This document shows positions 44,173-53,310 of a stretch of DNA of 64,000 bases, piece after piece. A model generated the notes under the pieces. The model worked only from the letters and a program-made list of their open reading frames with translations, had not been told where the DNA came from and ran no database searches. The translations under genes and the position numbers were made by a program. The stretch lies in NCBI GenBank assembly GCA_004368235.1, contig JXTW01000002.1, positions 14,438 through 78,437 of the forward strand, in the 5' to 3' direction. Source of the DNA: Helicobacter anseris (GTDB lineage: Bacteria; Campylobacterota; Campylobacteria; Campylobacterales; Helicobacteraceae). Numbering within the stretch: position 1 is the first letter of the stretch; each line of letters begins with the position of its first letter.

Positions 44173-47100
44173 ATACTTGGATTAAATATAGCTTAAAAAA
44201 CCCTATTGTTGTGCTAGTCTGTATGCTCTTTTTATTGCTTTTTGGGTTTATTGCTATATATAAAATGCCCTATCAACTTCTACCACAAGTAACAAGACCA
44301 AATATTAGTATCTATACCCTTTGGAATGGTGCTACACCATATGAAGTAGAAAAAGAAATTACTAATAAACAAGAAAAATATCTTAAAAATCTTCCTAACC
44401 TTCTTTCTATGACTTCTACTTCCAAAGAGGGGCTATCTATTATTAATTTGGAGTTTTCTTCTAATGTCGATACCAAAGCAGCCTTACTAGATATTAGCGC
44501 AAGACTAGATGAAGTTCGTAGTTATCCCATAGATGCGAATAAACCAGTGGTTAAAATCACTGGTGAAAGTGTGCCTATATCGATATATTTATTTGCAAAA
44601 ACATTAGATAGTAATAATGATATTAATTTGTATAAAAACTATATTCATGATGAAATCATTAAATATTTCGAAAGAGTTGATGGGGTAGGGGAGGTATTGG
44701 TAAGCGGAGGTAGACAAAAGCGACTTTTTATTACTCTTGATATGCAAAAAATGGCATTTTTTCATATTACTATTAATGATGTTATCTCTAGTATTAAAAA
44801 TCAAAATATTAACATTTCAGCCGGTAGTATGGATTTTGAGCAAAGAAGTTATAGAATAAGTACAATTGGAGAATATGCAGATATAGATTCTATAGGACTT
44901 AGCGTGGTAAAAACAAGTAATTATAAAACTATACTATTACGTGATATAGCCCATATTAGTGAGGGATATGAAAAAACAACTAGCTATAATTATCATAATC
45001 TAGATCCTGTTATTTCTATACAAATTCGTCCTACTGCATGGGCAAATATCTTAGACTTAACAGACAAAATAGAAAAGCAAACTCAATATATCAATGAAAT
45101 ATTTCTAAATAAACGTGGACTAGTTATAGAGTGGGGAAGAGATCAAAGACAATATATTAAAAGTTCGATTACACAGGTAAGAGAGAACATTATTATAGGG
45201 ATTTTATTAGCAATATTTGTGCTTTTATTTTTCTTAAGAAGTTTTATGGCTTTAGTGATGATTAGCATTGTTATACCACTTAGTATTATAGGATCATTTA
45301 TCTTTTTAGATTTTTTTGATAGAACTTTAAATGTGATTTTATTAGCAGGAGTAAGCTTTGCTATTAGCATGATTATAGATTCTGCTATTGTGGTTATAGA
45401 AAATATTTTACGCCAAATGCGTCTACAAAAAGATCTTTTTAAAGCCTGTTTGATTGGTGTTCGTGAAGTTATAGGTGCGCTTTTTGCCTCAAGTATTACT
45501 ACAATTGCTATTTTTGTCCCTATTATTTTTTTAAAAGATGATGCTGGTAAGCTGTTTGTAGATATTGCCATGGCAAGCTCAAGTGCCATAGCTATATCCT
45601 TTTTTGTTTGTATTTTTGTGATTCCATCTTTTTTGTATACATTATTAAAATATAAAAAAATAGATATTAAAAAAAATAAAATTGATGATTTTTTTAAAAA
45701 AATTGGGAGTAAAATTAGTGCACAAATTATGTATTGTGTACATTTATGTATAAAAAATACTAATACTCAAATTCTAAGTGTTAGTATTTTTGTTGGTCTT
45801 TGTGGTATTTTTACTTTTTTTGCCTTTCCTAAGACTGACTATCTCCCAAAAGGTAATCAAAATTTTTTAATTGGCTATTTATCTGTTAGTACAGGCTTGT
45901 CTCTAGAAGAAAAAGAACGTATTGTTAATATTTTAAAGACAGATTTTCAGCCTTTTTTATCTAGCTTACAAAACACTTTAACAGATTCTGAAGTGCCTCT
46001 TATTAAGGATTTTTTTATTAGTGCGGGAGAAAATATTTATTTTTATCTTATTGCACAAAATCCAAAAGAAACAAAAAAACTTATGGAATATGCTAGAGAA
46101 AGCATTAATGCCATTCCTAATGTTAGTGGTACAGTATTGCAACAAGAAATTTTTAGCGGGGCTTCAAGCTCTAGTATTGATATTAATATCACTGGGGATA
46201 ATCTAGATTCTATATCTGCTAGTGCATTTAGGCTAGTAGAGTCTATTCGTGAAAAAATGCCAAATTTAAATATACGAATCATTCCATCTTTGGATATGAA
46301 TAACCAAGAGATTAATCTTTATCCTGATCCATATATACTTGCTTTAAATGGTCTAAATGTCTCAAGTTTTGGCTATGTGGCTGAAGTGATGCTTAAGGGT
46401 AAGAAAGTAGGAGAGTATAAAAGTAAAGATGATGGAGAGCTACTTGATATTTATCTACGCTCACAAAAAAAACAAGCCACTTCGCCAGAAGAAATATTAT
46501 ATACTCAAATCTATACTCCAAATGGGGATATTATTCCTATAGGCTCCCTTGCTAAGGTTAAAAATGAATATGGTGTAGCTAGGATACGTCACTTTGATCA
46601 AAAACGAAATATTCTTTTAATCCTTAATAGCAAAGATGATACCCCGATTGAAAAAATTGCACAAGATTTATATACAAATATTATTGCCCCACAAGCCCTG
46701 CATGATGAAAATGATATTACCATTAGTGGTTCTGCACTAAAATTACAGAATCTAAAAACCGAGCTCTTGGGAGGTTTTATACTTGCAGTATTAATTACCT
46801 ATTTAATTCTTTGCGCACTTTATAACAACTTTTTATATCCCTTTATTATTATCCTTACAGTCCCTTTAGCCACAGCAGGAGGACTTTTGGGGTTATTTTT
46901 AGTAGATAAGTTTATAGCAGTACAAAATCTAGATGTACTTACTATGCTAGGTTTTATTATTCTTGTAGGTAGTGTAGTTAATAATGCAATACTTATAATT
47001 TATCAAACTCTAATTAATATTAAAACCTATCAAAAACCTATCAAACAAGCTATATTGGATGCTACGCAAACTCGTCTATCACCTATTTATATGAGTATGT

Positions 47101-47312
47101 TAACTAGTGTTTTCGCACTCTTACCTTTGGTATTGTTTGCTGGAGATGGTAGTGAAATCTATAGAGGTATTGGAGCGGTTTTGATAGGAGGGATTATATT
47201 CTCTACCTTTATCACTATCTTGATTATTCCAGCACTTTTGATGCTAAGTATGCAAAGTAAAATAAAAATGCAAGATTTATTTATAAAAAATAGGAATGAG
47301 ACAATTAAATGA
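44169..47312 (+). CDS. RND-family efflux pump (AcrB/HAE-1 type)
   Basis: A 1047-residue inner-membrane transporter with 12 predicted membrane segments: one at the N terminus (PIVVLVCMLFLLLFGFIAI), clusters near 340-540 and 860-1030, and two large periplasmic loops. In transmembrane segment 4, where AcrB has two adjacent Asp, this protein has D-S (MIIDSAIVVIENI), keeping the first proton-relay Asp. It would expel drugs, bile acids or similar compounds. The order adaptor-pump-channel is that of Campylobacter cmeABC rather than H. pylori hefABC. Confidence 0.92.
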   Translation: MNTWIKYSLKNPIVVLVCMLFLLLFGFIAIYKMPYQLLPQVTRPNISIYTLWNGATPYEVEKEITNKQEKYLKNLPNLLSMTSTSKEGLSIINLEFSSNVDTKAALLDISARLDEVRSYPIDANKPVVKITGESVPISIYLFAKTLDSNNDINLYKNYIHDEIIKYFERVDGVGEVLVSGGRQKRLFITLDMQKMAFFHITINDVISSIKNQNINISAGSMDFEQRSYRISTIGEYADIDSIGLSVVKTSNYKTILLRDIAHISEGYEKTTSYNYHNLDPVISIQIRPTAWANILDLTDKIEKQTQYINEIFLNKRGLVIEWGRDQRQYIKSSITQVRENIIIGILLAIFVLLFFLRSFMALVMISIVIPLSIIGSFIFLDFFDRTLNVILLAGVSFAISMIIDSAIVVIENILRQMRLQKDLFKACLIGVREVIGALFASSITTIAIFVPIIFLKDDAGKLFVDIAMASSSAIAISFFVCIFVIPSFLYTLLKYKKIDIKKNKIDDFFKKIGSKISAQIMYCVHLCIKNTNTQILSVSIFVGLCGIFTFFAFPKTDYLPKGNQNFLIGYLSVSTGLSLEEKERIVNILKTDFQPFLSSLQNTLTDSEVPLIKDFFISAGENIYFYLIAQNPKETKKLMEYARESINAIPNVSGTVLQQEIFSGASSSSIDINITGDNLDSISASAFRLVESIREKMPNLNIRIIPSLDMNNQEINLYPDPYILALNGLNVSSFGYVAEVMLKGKKVGEYKSKDDGELLDIYLRSQKKQATSPEEILYTQIYTPNGDIIPIGSLAKVKNEYGVARIRHFDQKRNILLILNSKDDTPIEKIAQDLYTNIIAPQALHDENDITISGSALKLQNLKTELLGGFILAVLITYLILCALYNNFLYPFIIILTVPLATAGGLLGLFLVDKFIAVQNLDVLTMLGFIILVGSVVNNAILIIYQTLINIKTYQKPIKQAILDATQTRLSPIYMSMLTSVFALLPLVLFAGDGSEIYRGIGAVLIGGIIFSTFITILIIPALLMLSMQSKIKMQDLFIKNRNETIK

Positions 47313-48541
47313 AACTATTATTAATAATAATATGGACTTCCTCAATTTTTTCATTAAGCTTAAATGATGCGATTGTCATTGCTCTGCAAAAAAGTGATTT
47401 AATACAAGAAAAAGATGCATTAAAAAAACGAGGTGAAGCCCTTTATAAAGAAAGTTTTTCATCTTTTATGCCTAGTTTAAGCACTGGATACATACTAAGC
47501 TATAATGATCCATCTGCTCCAAGATCCACCTATATGCTTAATTCTTTTAATATTCGATTTGAATATAATCTTTTTAATGGATTTAAAGATTATTATAAAA
47601 TTTTAGATTCTAAGGAAAATAGGAAACGTGCAGATTATGGGTTAATAAATGAACGTGCAAATATTGTTTTAAAAACAAAAGATGCTTATATAGGTGCCTT
47701 GCAAAGTAAGGCATTAATAGTTGTATTAAAAGAACGACAAAAAAATATACAAACACAAAAAAATAAAGCGCTTCAATTTGTAAATCAGGGAATTAGGGCT
47801 AAAAATGAATCTCTAAGTATGGAAATAGCTCTTTCTAATACTCTCATATCTCTACAAAGTGCAGAATTGTCATTAGAATACTATCTTAAAGCTTTAGAGC
47901 AGATCTTAAAAAGCAAAATTTCTAGCGATGAATTAGAAGATATTGAGATTGATGAAACCAAGGTATTAGATATAGATGATATTTTTTCATCTATATTACA
48001 AAGAAATTCAGAATATTTAAGTCTATTATCGCAATTAAACTCCTCTGTCTACCAAAAAAAGCAATTATTTGGCAGCTTTCTACCTTCAATTGATCTTAGT
48101 GGTGTGAAATATTGGTATATTGATGGGGGGAGGGCAGCTAGCACTACTTATGGTCTCCAAAGTCAAATACGCTTTAGCATAAATTGGAATCTATTTAATG
48201 GATTTAGTGATGGCTATAAACTCCAAGCTTCTCGCTATTATGAATTATCTCTACAAAGTAAGATTAATGCACTTAAACGTGATATATATATACAAGCACA
48301 AGACTTGATAAGACAATACAATCTAGCCAAAGAACAGTATAAAATAAGTACACAAACTCTTAAAAAAGCACAAGAAAATTATCAAATCACTAATAATCGC
48401 TATACACAAGGTATAGGTACCTATACAGAGCTTATTGATGCAGAGCTTTTGTTAAATACAGCCAAAACCAATATAGCTCAAGCAAAATATGGTATTGCTA
48501 GTACATTAGCCAAGATAGATTATCTACTTAATAAATGGTAA
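47309..48541 (+). CDS. TolC-like outer-membrane efflux channel
   Basis: A 410-residue channel protein. A signal peptide (KLLLIIIWTSSIFSLS) is followed by two structural repeats, each with a barrel segment (SFNIRFEYNLFNGFKD and QIRFSINWNLFNGFSD) and long helices that form the periplasmic tunnel. There is no lipobox cysteine. It overlaps the pump gene by 4 bases and completes the tripartite system. A 59-bp piece of its 3' region (48361-48419) is repeated exactly just beyond its stop codon. Confidence 0.9.
   Translation: MKLLLIIIWTSSIFSLSLNDAIVIALQKSDLIQEKDALKKRGEALYKESFSSFMPSLSTGYILSYNDPSAPRSTYMLNSFNIRFEYNLFNGFKDYYKILDSKENRKRADYGLINERANIVLKTKDAYIGALQSKALIVVLKERQKNIQTQKNKALQFVNQGIRAKNESLSMEIALSNTLISLQSAELSLEYYLKALEQILKSKISSDELEDIEIDETKVLDIDDIFSSILQRNSEYLSLLSQLNSSVYQKKQLFGSFLPSIDLSGVKYWYIDGGRAASTTYGLQSQIRFSINWNLFNGFSDGYKLQASRYYELSLQSKINALKRDIYIQAQDLIRQYNLAKEQYKISTQTLKKAQENYQITNNRYTQGIGTYTELIDAELLLNTAKTNIAQAKYGIASTLAKIDYLLNKW
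48361..48419. repeat. 59-bp perfect repeat, copy inside the TolC-like gene
   Basis: Encodes KKAQENYQITNNRYTQGIG of the channel. It is identical over 59 bases to 48547-48605, 186 bases (exactly 62 codons) downstream in the same orientation. The copy in the gene is part of the conserved second helix pair, so it is the original. Confidence 0.97.
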
Positions 48542-48546
48542 TCTAC

Positions 48547-48605
48547 TAAAAAAGCACAAGAAAATTATCAAATCACTAATAATCGCTATACACAAGGTAT
48601 AGGTA
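48547..48605. repeat. 59-bp perfect repeat, copy beyond the TolC stop codon
   Basis: Identical to 48361-48419; starts 5 bases after the stop codon of the channel gene and is not part of any gene. Perfect identity implies a recent duplication or continuing conversion between the copies. Confidence 0.97.
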
Positions 48606-48612
48606 AAAGTTT

Positions 48613-48661
48613 AAAAATATTAGTTAGTTATGAAAACTATAATTTTCAAACTAATATTTTT
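48613..48661. terminator. Bidirectional terminator between the efflux operon and moaC
   Basis: A 13-bp perfect stem (AAAAATATTAGTT 48613-48625 with AACTAATATTTTT 48649-48661) encloses a second short stem (TGAAAA/TTTTCA). A-runs and T-runs flank it on both sides, so it can act for the rightward efflux genes and the leftward molybdenum cofactor genes. Confidence 0.7.
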
Positions 48662-48665
48662 ATAT

Positions 48666-49136
48666 TTATCTTTTAAAATCTCCACTTTTACCCCCAGTTT
48701 TTGATTCTAGCTGGATATCTTTAATAACCATGGTTTTATCAATAGCTTTAAGCATATCATAAAATGTCAAAAGAGCTGTACTCACAGCACAAAGTGCCTC
48801 CATTTCAACACCTGTTTTTCCTTCTGTTTTTACTCTTGCAATAAGTTTAAACTCATATTTTTCATCATTTTGCATCACTTCTATATCTATACCACTAATA
48901 AAAAGAGGATGGCACATTGGGATTAGCTCATGAGTTTTTTTAGCCCCCATAATACCAGCAATAATAGCTGTTTGTATTACTGCACCTTTTTTATTATTTT
49001 GATTTAGCACTGCTTCATATGCTTCCCTGCTCATAGCAATAATACCACTAGCATTAGCCACTCTAGTACTCGGGGTCTTATTACCCACATCTACCATTTT
49101 GGGATTGTTTTTTTCATTTAGATGAGTTAGTTTCAT
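48666..49136 (-). CDS. moaC: Cyclic pyranopterin monophosphate synthase MoaC
   Basis: A 156-residue MoaC, second enzyme of molybdenum cofactor synthesis. [39 protein letters not shown] and [23 protein letters not shown] are family signatures. It is the last gene of the leftward operon and overlaps mog by 4 bases. Usual length; no moaA gene is in the window. Confidence 0.94.
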   Translation of the reverse strand: MKLTHLNEKNNPKMVDVGNKTPSTRVANASGIIAMSREAYEAVLNQNNKKGAVIQTAIIAGIMGAKKTHELIPMCHPLFISGIDIEVMQNDEKYEFKLIARVKTEGKTGVEMEALCAVSTALLTFYDMLKAIDKTMVIKDIQLESKTGGKSGDFKR

Positions 49137-49684
49137 TTATTTTCCTTTCTATACGCATCTTTGGGTCGGAAGGCTTTTATCTTTTCTTCATTTGCTTCAA
49201 TATAACTCCCATCAATTAAATCTATACAATAAGGTATGGCTGGAAATACTGCAATAAGACATTCTTCAATGCTTTTTGGTTTACCAGGAAGATTAATAAT
49301 TAGACTTTGTTTGCGTATACCTGCTGTCTGTCTTGATAAAATTGCAGTTGGTACAAATTTTAAACTCTCTCTTCTCATAAGCTCTCCAAACCCGGGTAAC
49401 ATCTTCTCGCATACTTCTTGCGTGGCTTCTGGAGTTACATCTTTTTTAGCTGGACCTGTGCCACCAGTAGTAATAATTAAATCACATTTTATTTCATCAG
49501 AAAGCTTTTTTAAAGCATCTTTAATATTTTCTTTAATATCGGCTACAAGTTCATAATAAAATTCACAAGGATTTTTAATAAAACTTTTGATAACTGCTTG
49601 TATTTCCTTGCCAGAAAGATCTTCATAAATTCCCGCTGATGCCCTGTCGCTCGCTGTTATAATACCAATTTTAATTATATCCAT
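49133..49684 (-). CDS. mog: Molybdopterin adenylyltransferase Mog
   Basis: A 183-residue protein that adenylates molybdopterin before metal insertion. [37 protein letters not shown] and [30 protein letters not shown] match the MogA family. It overlaps mobB by 14 bases and moaC by 4. The H. pylori counterpart likewise sits next to moaC. Confidence 0.92.
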   Translation of the reverse strand: MDIIKIGIITASDRASAGIYEDLSGKEIQAVIKSFIKNPCEFYYELVADIKENIKDALKKLSDEIKCDLIITTGGTGPAKKDVTPEATQEVCEKMLPGFGELMRRESLKFVPTAILSRQTAGIRKQSLIINLPGKPKSIEECLIAVFPAIPYCIDLIDGSYIEANEEKIKAFRPKDAYRKENK

Positions 49685-50207
49685 ACCCTACTCCTTGAAG
49701 TATTTCATCAAGCTCTTTGGCTTGATTTTTTATCCATATCAATATATTTGCTAAATCGTTGATATGAAATATCTCATATCCTTTTTGATGATCTAGGCTT
49801 TTTAATAAAATATCATCCACCACAATAGCGCTAGCTAACCTTAACTCATCCTCTACTATACCACCAGCCTCATTTCTAGCTACACATATTCTTGGGCAAA
49901 CAAACTCTTTATGCCCTTCAATAAAAATATAATCATAATCGTTTTGCAAAGAAGATAAAAAGTGGATTAAACTTTTATGTTGGTGAGAAAAGAAAGCATT
50001 TTTTTTCTCTGAAGAAATAAACACATCTGCCCCTGTTTTAAAAAATCTAGCACTATCCTTCCCTTCTATGTCAAAAACAGCCTTATTTTTAGGATCATGT
50101 TTAATACAAAGAATCTTATTCTCATTGATTAAATTCTTCGTAATTTTTTCAATTAATGTCGTTTTGCCACTATTGCTAATACCACAAAATCCCACTATTT
50201 TTGGCAC
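49671..50207 (-). CDS. mobB: Molybdopterin-guanine dinucleotide biosynthesis protein MobB
   Basis: A 178-residue GTP-binding accessory protein. Walker A GISNSGKTTLIEKI is at residues 8-21, followed by ILCIKHDPKNKAVFDIEGKDSARFFKTGADV, the usual MobB core, and YIFIEGHKEF. Its role in making the guanine dinucleotide form is supportive rather than essential in other bacteria. It sits between moaE and mog. A position I do not recall from H. pylori. Confidence 0.9.
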   Translation of the reverse strand: MPKIVGFCGISNSGKTTLIEKITKNLINENKILCIKHDPKNKAVFDIEGKDSARFFKTGADVFISSEKKNAFFSHQHKSLIHFLSSLQNDYDYIFIEGHKEFVCPRICVARNEAGGIVEDELRLASAIVVDDILLKSLDHQKGYEIFHINDLANILIWIKNQAKELDEILQGVGYGYN

Positions 50208-50211
50208 GAAA

Positions 50212-50649
50212 CTAGCCTAAAAGTCCACTATGGGGTAATGGATTTGATCTATCTTTAGCATAGATTCTTTTCCCATCTTTAATATCATATTTCCAAATAG
50301 GCGCATTATGTTTAAAATCTTCAATGAATTTGTCAAAAAAACTTAGTGCTACCTTTCTTTGAGAGGAGAGAATTGCGCATGCAAAAGAACTTTCACCACA
50401 AGGTACATCACCTAAAGAATGTGCCATATATAATATTCCACCCTGATTTTCTATCTGTATTTCCCAAGTTTGAAACCAGGTTTTTAAAATAGGTTCATAA
50501 ATATCAAAACTCAATCCAGAAATACTATTTTCATCTCTTACAATACCTATAAAAATACAATTAGCACCAAGATTATTTTTCCTAGCCATTATGTCTAGTT
50601 TTTGATAAATATCTTGGGTGGGCAATGATCTATGATAAATTTCTAGCAT
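50212..50649 (-). CDS. moaE: Molybdopterin synthase large subunit MoaE
   Basis: About 145 residues. LGANCIFIGIVRDEN, MAHSLGDVPCGESSFACAILSSQRKVALSFFDKFIEDFKHNAPIWKYD and the closing lysine region are typical MoaE. I start it at the ATG at 50649, which overlaps the moaD stop (TAATG); the frame is open 12 bases further, but those codons are the end of moaD. It pairs with MoaD to add sulfur to precursor Z. Confidence 0.92.
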   Translation of the reverse strand: MLEIYHRSLPTQDIYQKLDIMARKNNLGANCIFIGIVRDENSISGLSFDIYEPILKTWFQTWEIQIENQGGILYMAHSLGDVPCGESSFACAILSSQRKVALSFFDKFIEDFKHNAPIWKYDIKDGKRIYAKDRSNPLPHSGLLG

Positions 50650-50870
50650 TAGCCACCACAAACAGGAGGAAGAATAACTATTTTATCCCCATTTTTTAAC
50701 TCTTGATTAATATCATTTACTATTATCTCATTAATTGCAATTGCGCTTGTATCTAGCCACTTAGCTACCTCTGGCATATCTTGCAAGATCGCTTTAAGCT
50801 CATTCAGATTTTTTACTTCAAAATCCATTTTTTCTATACCGATAGGACCCATAAACTCAATGCTTACCAT
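50649..50870 (-). CDS. moaD: Molybdopterin synthase sulfur carrier MoaD
   Basis: A 73-residue ubiquitin-like protein ending PPVCGG. The terminal Gly-Gly is the site activated as a thiocarboxylate. It is translationally coupled to moaE through overlapping stop and start codons and begins 3 bases after moeA. Confidence 0.92.
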   Translation of the reverse strand: MVSIEFMGPIGIEKMDFEVKNLNELKAILQDMPEVAKWLDTSAIAINEIIVNDINQELKNGDKIVILPPVCGG

Positions 50871-50873
50871 AAT

Positions 50874-52118
50874 TCATCCTTCACTATAAAGTAAAATAAT
50901 CTCTAGCATATCACCAGGATAAAATTCATTTATACCATCAGGTAAAATTGCCAAAGCAGTATTTTGGCATAAATTATTAATGATTGCACTAGTATTTGCT
51001 TTTTTTGTATCTTGATTTATTTCATAAATACCATTATTAATGCTAATATTGCAAGCCCTAAACTCTAGTCTAGAATCTGTTTTTGATAACTTGCTTGTAA
51101 GTTTTGCCAGAAGCTTTTTTGGATAGATTTTTTGATCAGTTAGATTTGCTAATATAGCCTTACTAAATAAAAAAAAGACTACACCTGTGGCATTTGGATT
51201 TCCAGGTAAACCTAAAATAGGTTTATTAGAAACCTTGCTTATGGCAAAAAGCGCAGGTTTACCGGGCTTAATATTAACTCCATGAAAAATTGTCGTAGCA
51301 TACCTTTTAATCACCTCTTGAGTAAAGTCAAAATCCCCCTTACTCATCCCCCCAGTAGTAAGAATTATGTCACATTCATCTAATAATTCTAAAAAACTAC
51401 TCTCTAATCTACTTGGGCAATCTTTATTAAATTCATCTCTTACATTTTCTTTAATGATGGCTGTTGCACCCATATACTCTATCATAGCAGACAAAAGATG
51501 AGGATTACTACTTCTAACTTTGGCTATATTATCTTTGATTTCACCTACTTCTACAAGTTCATCTCCACTAACCAATACACCTATCCTTGGGCGCTGATAT
51601 ACCTGGATAAAAACCTGATTTAATTCTGCTAAAAGTGCAATTTCAAAAGGAGTGATTTTACTTCCCTTAGATAGTAATAAATCCCCCTTTTGATAGTTAT
51701 CCCCTCTTTGACGAATCCATTGATAGCAATTAGGGATTTTAGCATCATCTTTAAGTCTTAAAAGATTATCTTCTACATGCGCATCCTCAATAATAAGAAT
51801 AGTATCGCTTCCTTTTGGAATCATTGAACCTGTGAAAACCTTCAATGCACAGCCTTCTGGAAGAGCACTTGGTATATTGCCAGCTGGATTGCTCCCCAAA
51901 ATCTTTAATCCTGTTGTTTTTAATTTTTCTAAATCTTTGAAACAAAAAGCATAGCCATCCATACTAGATAACGCGCAAGCAGGAACATCCTCCTTGGCAT
52001 AAATATTTTCAGATAATATTCTATTAAGCGCGTTGCTAAAAATAATTCGCTCGCTTCCAAGTTTTTTGATATTAGATTTTAAAATACTCTCATAAGCATC
52101 AAAAAATGAAACAAGCAT
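50874..52118 (-). CDS. moeA: Molybdopterin molybdenumtransferase MoeA
   Basis: A 414-residue enzyme that inserts molybdate (or tungstate) into adenylated molybdopterin. ALSSMDGYAFCFKD, VFTGSMIPKGSDTILIIED, GVLVSGDELVEVG, DIILTTGGMSKGDFDF and PILGLPGNPNATGVVFFLF are in family order. It lies 9 bases after ribA and 3 before moaD. Normal length. Confidence 0.93.
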   Translation of the reverse strand: MLVSFFDAYESILKSNIKKLGSERIIFSNALNRILSENIYAKEDVPACALSSMDGYAFCFKDLEKLKTTGLKILGSNPAGNIPSALPEGCALKVFTGSMIPKGSDTILIIEDAHVEDNLLRLKDDAKIPNCYQWIRQRGDNYQKGDLLLSKGSKITPFEIALLAELNQVFIQVYQRPRIGVLVSGDELVEVGEIKDNIAKVRSSNPHLLSAMIEYMGATAIIKENVRDEFNKDCPSRLESSFLELLDECDIILTTGGMSKGDFDFTQEVIKRYATTIFHGVNIKPGKPALFAISKVSNKPILGLPGNPNATGVVFFLFSKAILANLTDQKIYPKKLLAKLTSKLSKTDSRLEFRACNISINNGIYEINQDTKKANTSAIINNLCQNTALAILPDGINEFYPGDMLEIILLYSEG

Positions 52119-52127
52119 AAAAACTCC

Positions 52128-52709
52128 TTATAACAAATGCCCTAACTTTTGTTTTTTAATCTCTAAATAACGTTCATTATGACAATTTGATTGAACGATA
52201 ATTTGAGTGCGTAAAACTTTAGCATATTTTTCTAAGGCAGTTATTTTACGTGGATTATTGGTTAATAACTCAATTTCTCTAATATTGAAATATTTAAAAA
52301 TCTCTCCAATAATTTCATAATCCCTGGCATCTTTTGGAAAACCAAGTGCTTCATTTGCCTGAACCGTATCCATACCTTCATCTTGAAGTGCATAAGCATT
52401 TACTTTATTAAAAAGCCCTATTCCTCTTCCTTCTTGACGTAAGTAAATAAGCATACCACCACTTTTATTAGCAGCAATCCTCTCCATTGCCATAGCTAAT
52501 TCACCACCACAATCACACTTTAAAGAACCAAAAACATCACCAGTAAGACATTCAGAATGCACTCTTACAAGAGGTATTTCTCCCATATTTTTTGTAAAAA
52601 TGACCAAGTGATCATAAATTTGTGTATCAATCATCTGACGCACAGCCTGAATAACAAAATCACCAAATCTTGTAGGCAACTTAGCCTTTTGTGAAAATTC
52701 TAATTGCAT
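52128..52709 (-). CDS. ribA: GTP cyclohydrolase II
   Basis: A 193-residue RibA, first committed step of riboflavin synthesis. [21 protein letters not shown] holds the three zinc cysteines and [18 protein letters not shown] the active site. It is the single-domain form; the DHBP synthase half must be encoded elsewhere. It heads the leftward molybdenum cofactor operon, a pairing (ribA near moa genes) also seen in H. pylori. Confidence 0.94.
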   Translation of the reverse strand: MQLEFSQKAKLPTRFGDFVIQAVRQMIDTQIYDHLVIFTKNMGEIPLVRVHSECLTGDVFGSLKCDCGGELAMAMERIAANKSGGMLIYLRQEGRGIGLFNKVNAYALQDEGMDTVQANEALGFPKDARDYEIIGEIFKYFNIREIELLTNNPRKITALEKYAKVLRTQIIVQSNCHNERYLEIKKQKLGHLL

Positions 52710-52738
52710 TATTTGTCCTAAATTATTTATTTTTTAAT

Positions 52739-52758
52739 TATAATGAGTAACAATTATA
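52739..52758. promoter_or_regulatory. Overlapping face-to-face -10 elements for ribA and the YhcH gene
   Basis: Rightward TATAAT at 52739-52744 and leftward TATAAT at 52758-52753 point towards each other with an 8-base gap. Predicted starts (about 52751 and 52746) fall inside the opposite element, so the two promoters should interfere. Position and spacing to both genes (leaders of about 40-47 bases) are sensible. Confidence 0.45.
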
Positions 52759-52797
52759 ACCACAAATTATTAAATCAACCTCATCTTGGAGGCTTAA

Positions 52798-53310
52798 ATG
52801 GCTGTTATTGGAGATTTTAGATCACTCAAAGATATGTTTTACAAAACTTCTGCTCTTAATATTTTATCTGAATACTTAGCGCAAGCCTTAAAAACAGATG
52901 GAGAAATTTATAAACGCATTTTAAGTACAGATGGAGAAAATAAAGTTATGCTTAATGATGGAATGTTTGCCATCGAGCAAAACTACTATTTAAAAGATAT
53001 TTCAAAAAGTTTTTTTGAAACCCATTTACAATACGTGGACTTCCAATTAGTAGTTTTTGGTGAGGAGTATTTTTTGCTGGGAGATAAACAAGATTTTATT
53101 CAAGATAAGATAGATATTAATAAAGATCTAATCACTTATAAACCCTGCTATAAAGCCTCACAAATCTATCTTAAACAAGGGACTTTAGCTGTATTTTTTG
53201 AAAATGATGTGCACGCAGGAGGATTAGCCCTCTGTCATCTTACTACATCACAAAAAGTATATAAGACCGTTGTAAAAGTCCCTAAAGAACTTTTGAAATT
53301 AAAATTTTAA
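52798..53310 (+). CDS. YhcH/YjgK/YiaL (DUF386) family protein
   Basis: A 170-residue cupin-like protein. FETHLQYVDFQLVVFGEE and LAVFFENDVHAGGLA match the family, in which the His and Glu/Asp residues bind a metal; some members are sugar anomerases linked to sialic acid or beta-galactosidase genes. No sugar genes are adjacent, so the substrate cannot be inferred. A TTGGAGG site precedes the ATG. Its end overlaps the 3' end of mfd by 4 bases. Confidence 0.82.
   Translation: MAVIGDFRSLKDMFYKTSALNILSEYLAQALKTDGEIYKRILSTDGENKVMLNDGMFAIEQNYYLKDISKSFFETHLQYVDFQLVVFGEEYFLLGDKQDFIQDKIDINKDLITYKPCYKASQIYLKQGTLAVFFENDVHAGGLALCHLTTSQKVYKTVVKVPKELLKLKF

Noticed and set aside
45143-45589. 148-codon leftward frame inside the RND pump gene
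   Set aside because: Lies opposite the transmembrane segments of the pump; its Ile/Lys/Ser/Ala-rich translation is the shadow expected there.
48121-48135. G6 run in the TolC-like gene as a second phase-variable tract
   Set aside because: Six G interrupted by A is too short to expect frequent slippage.
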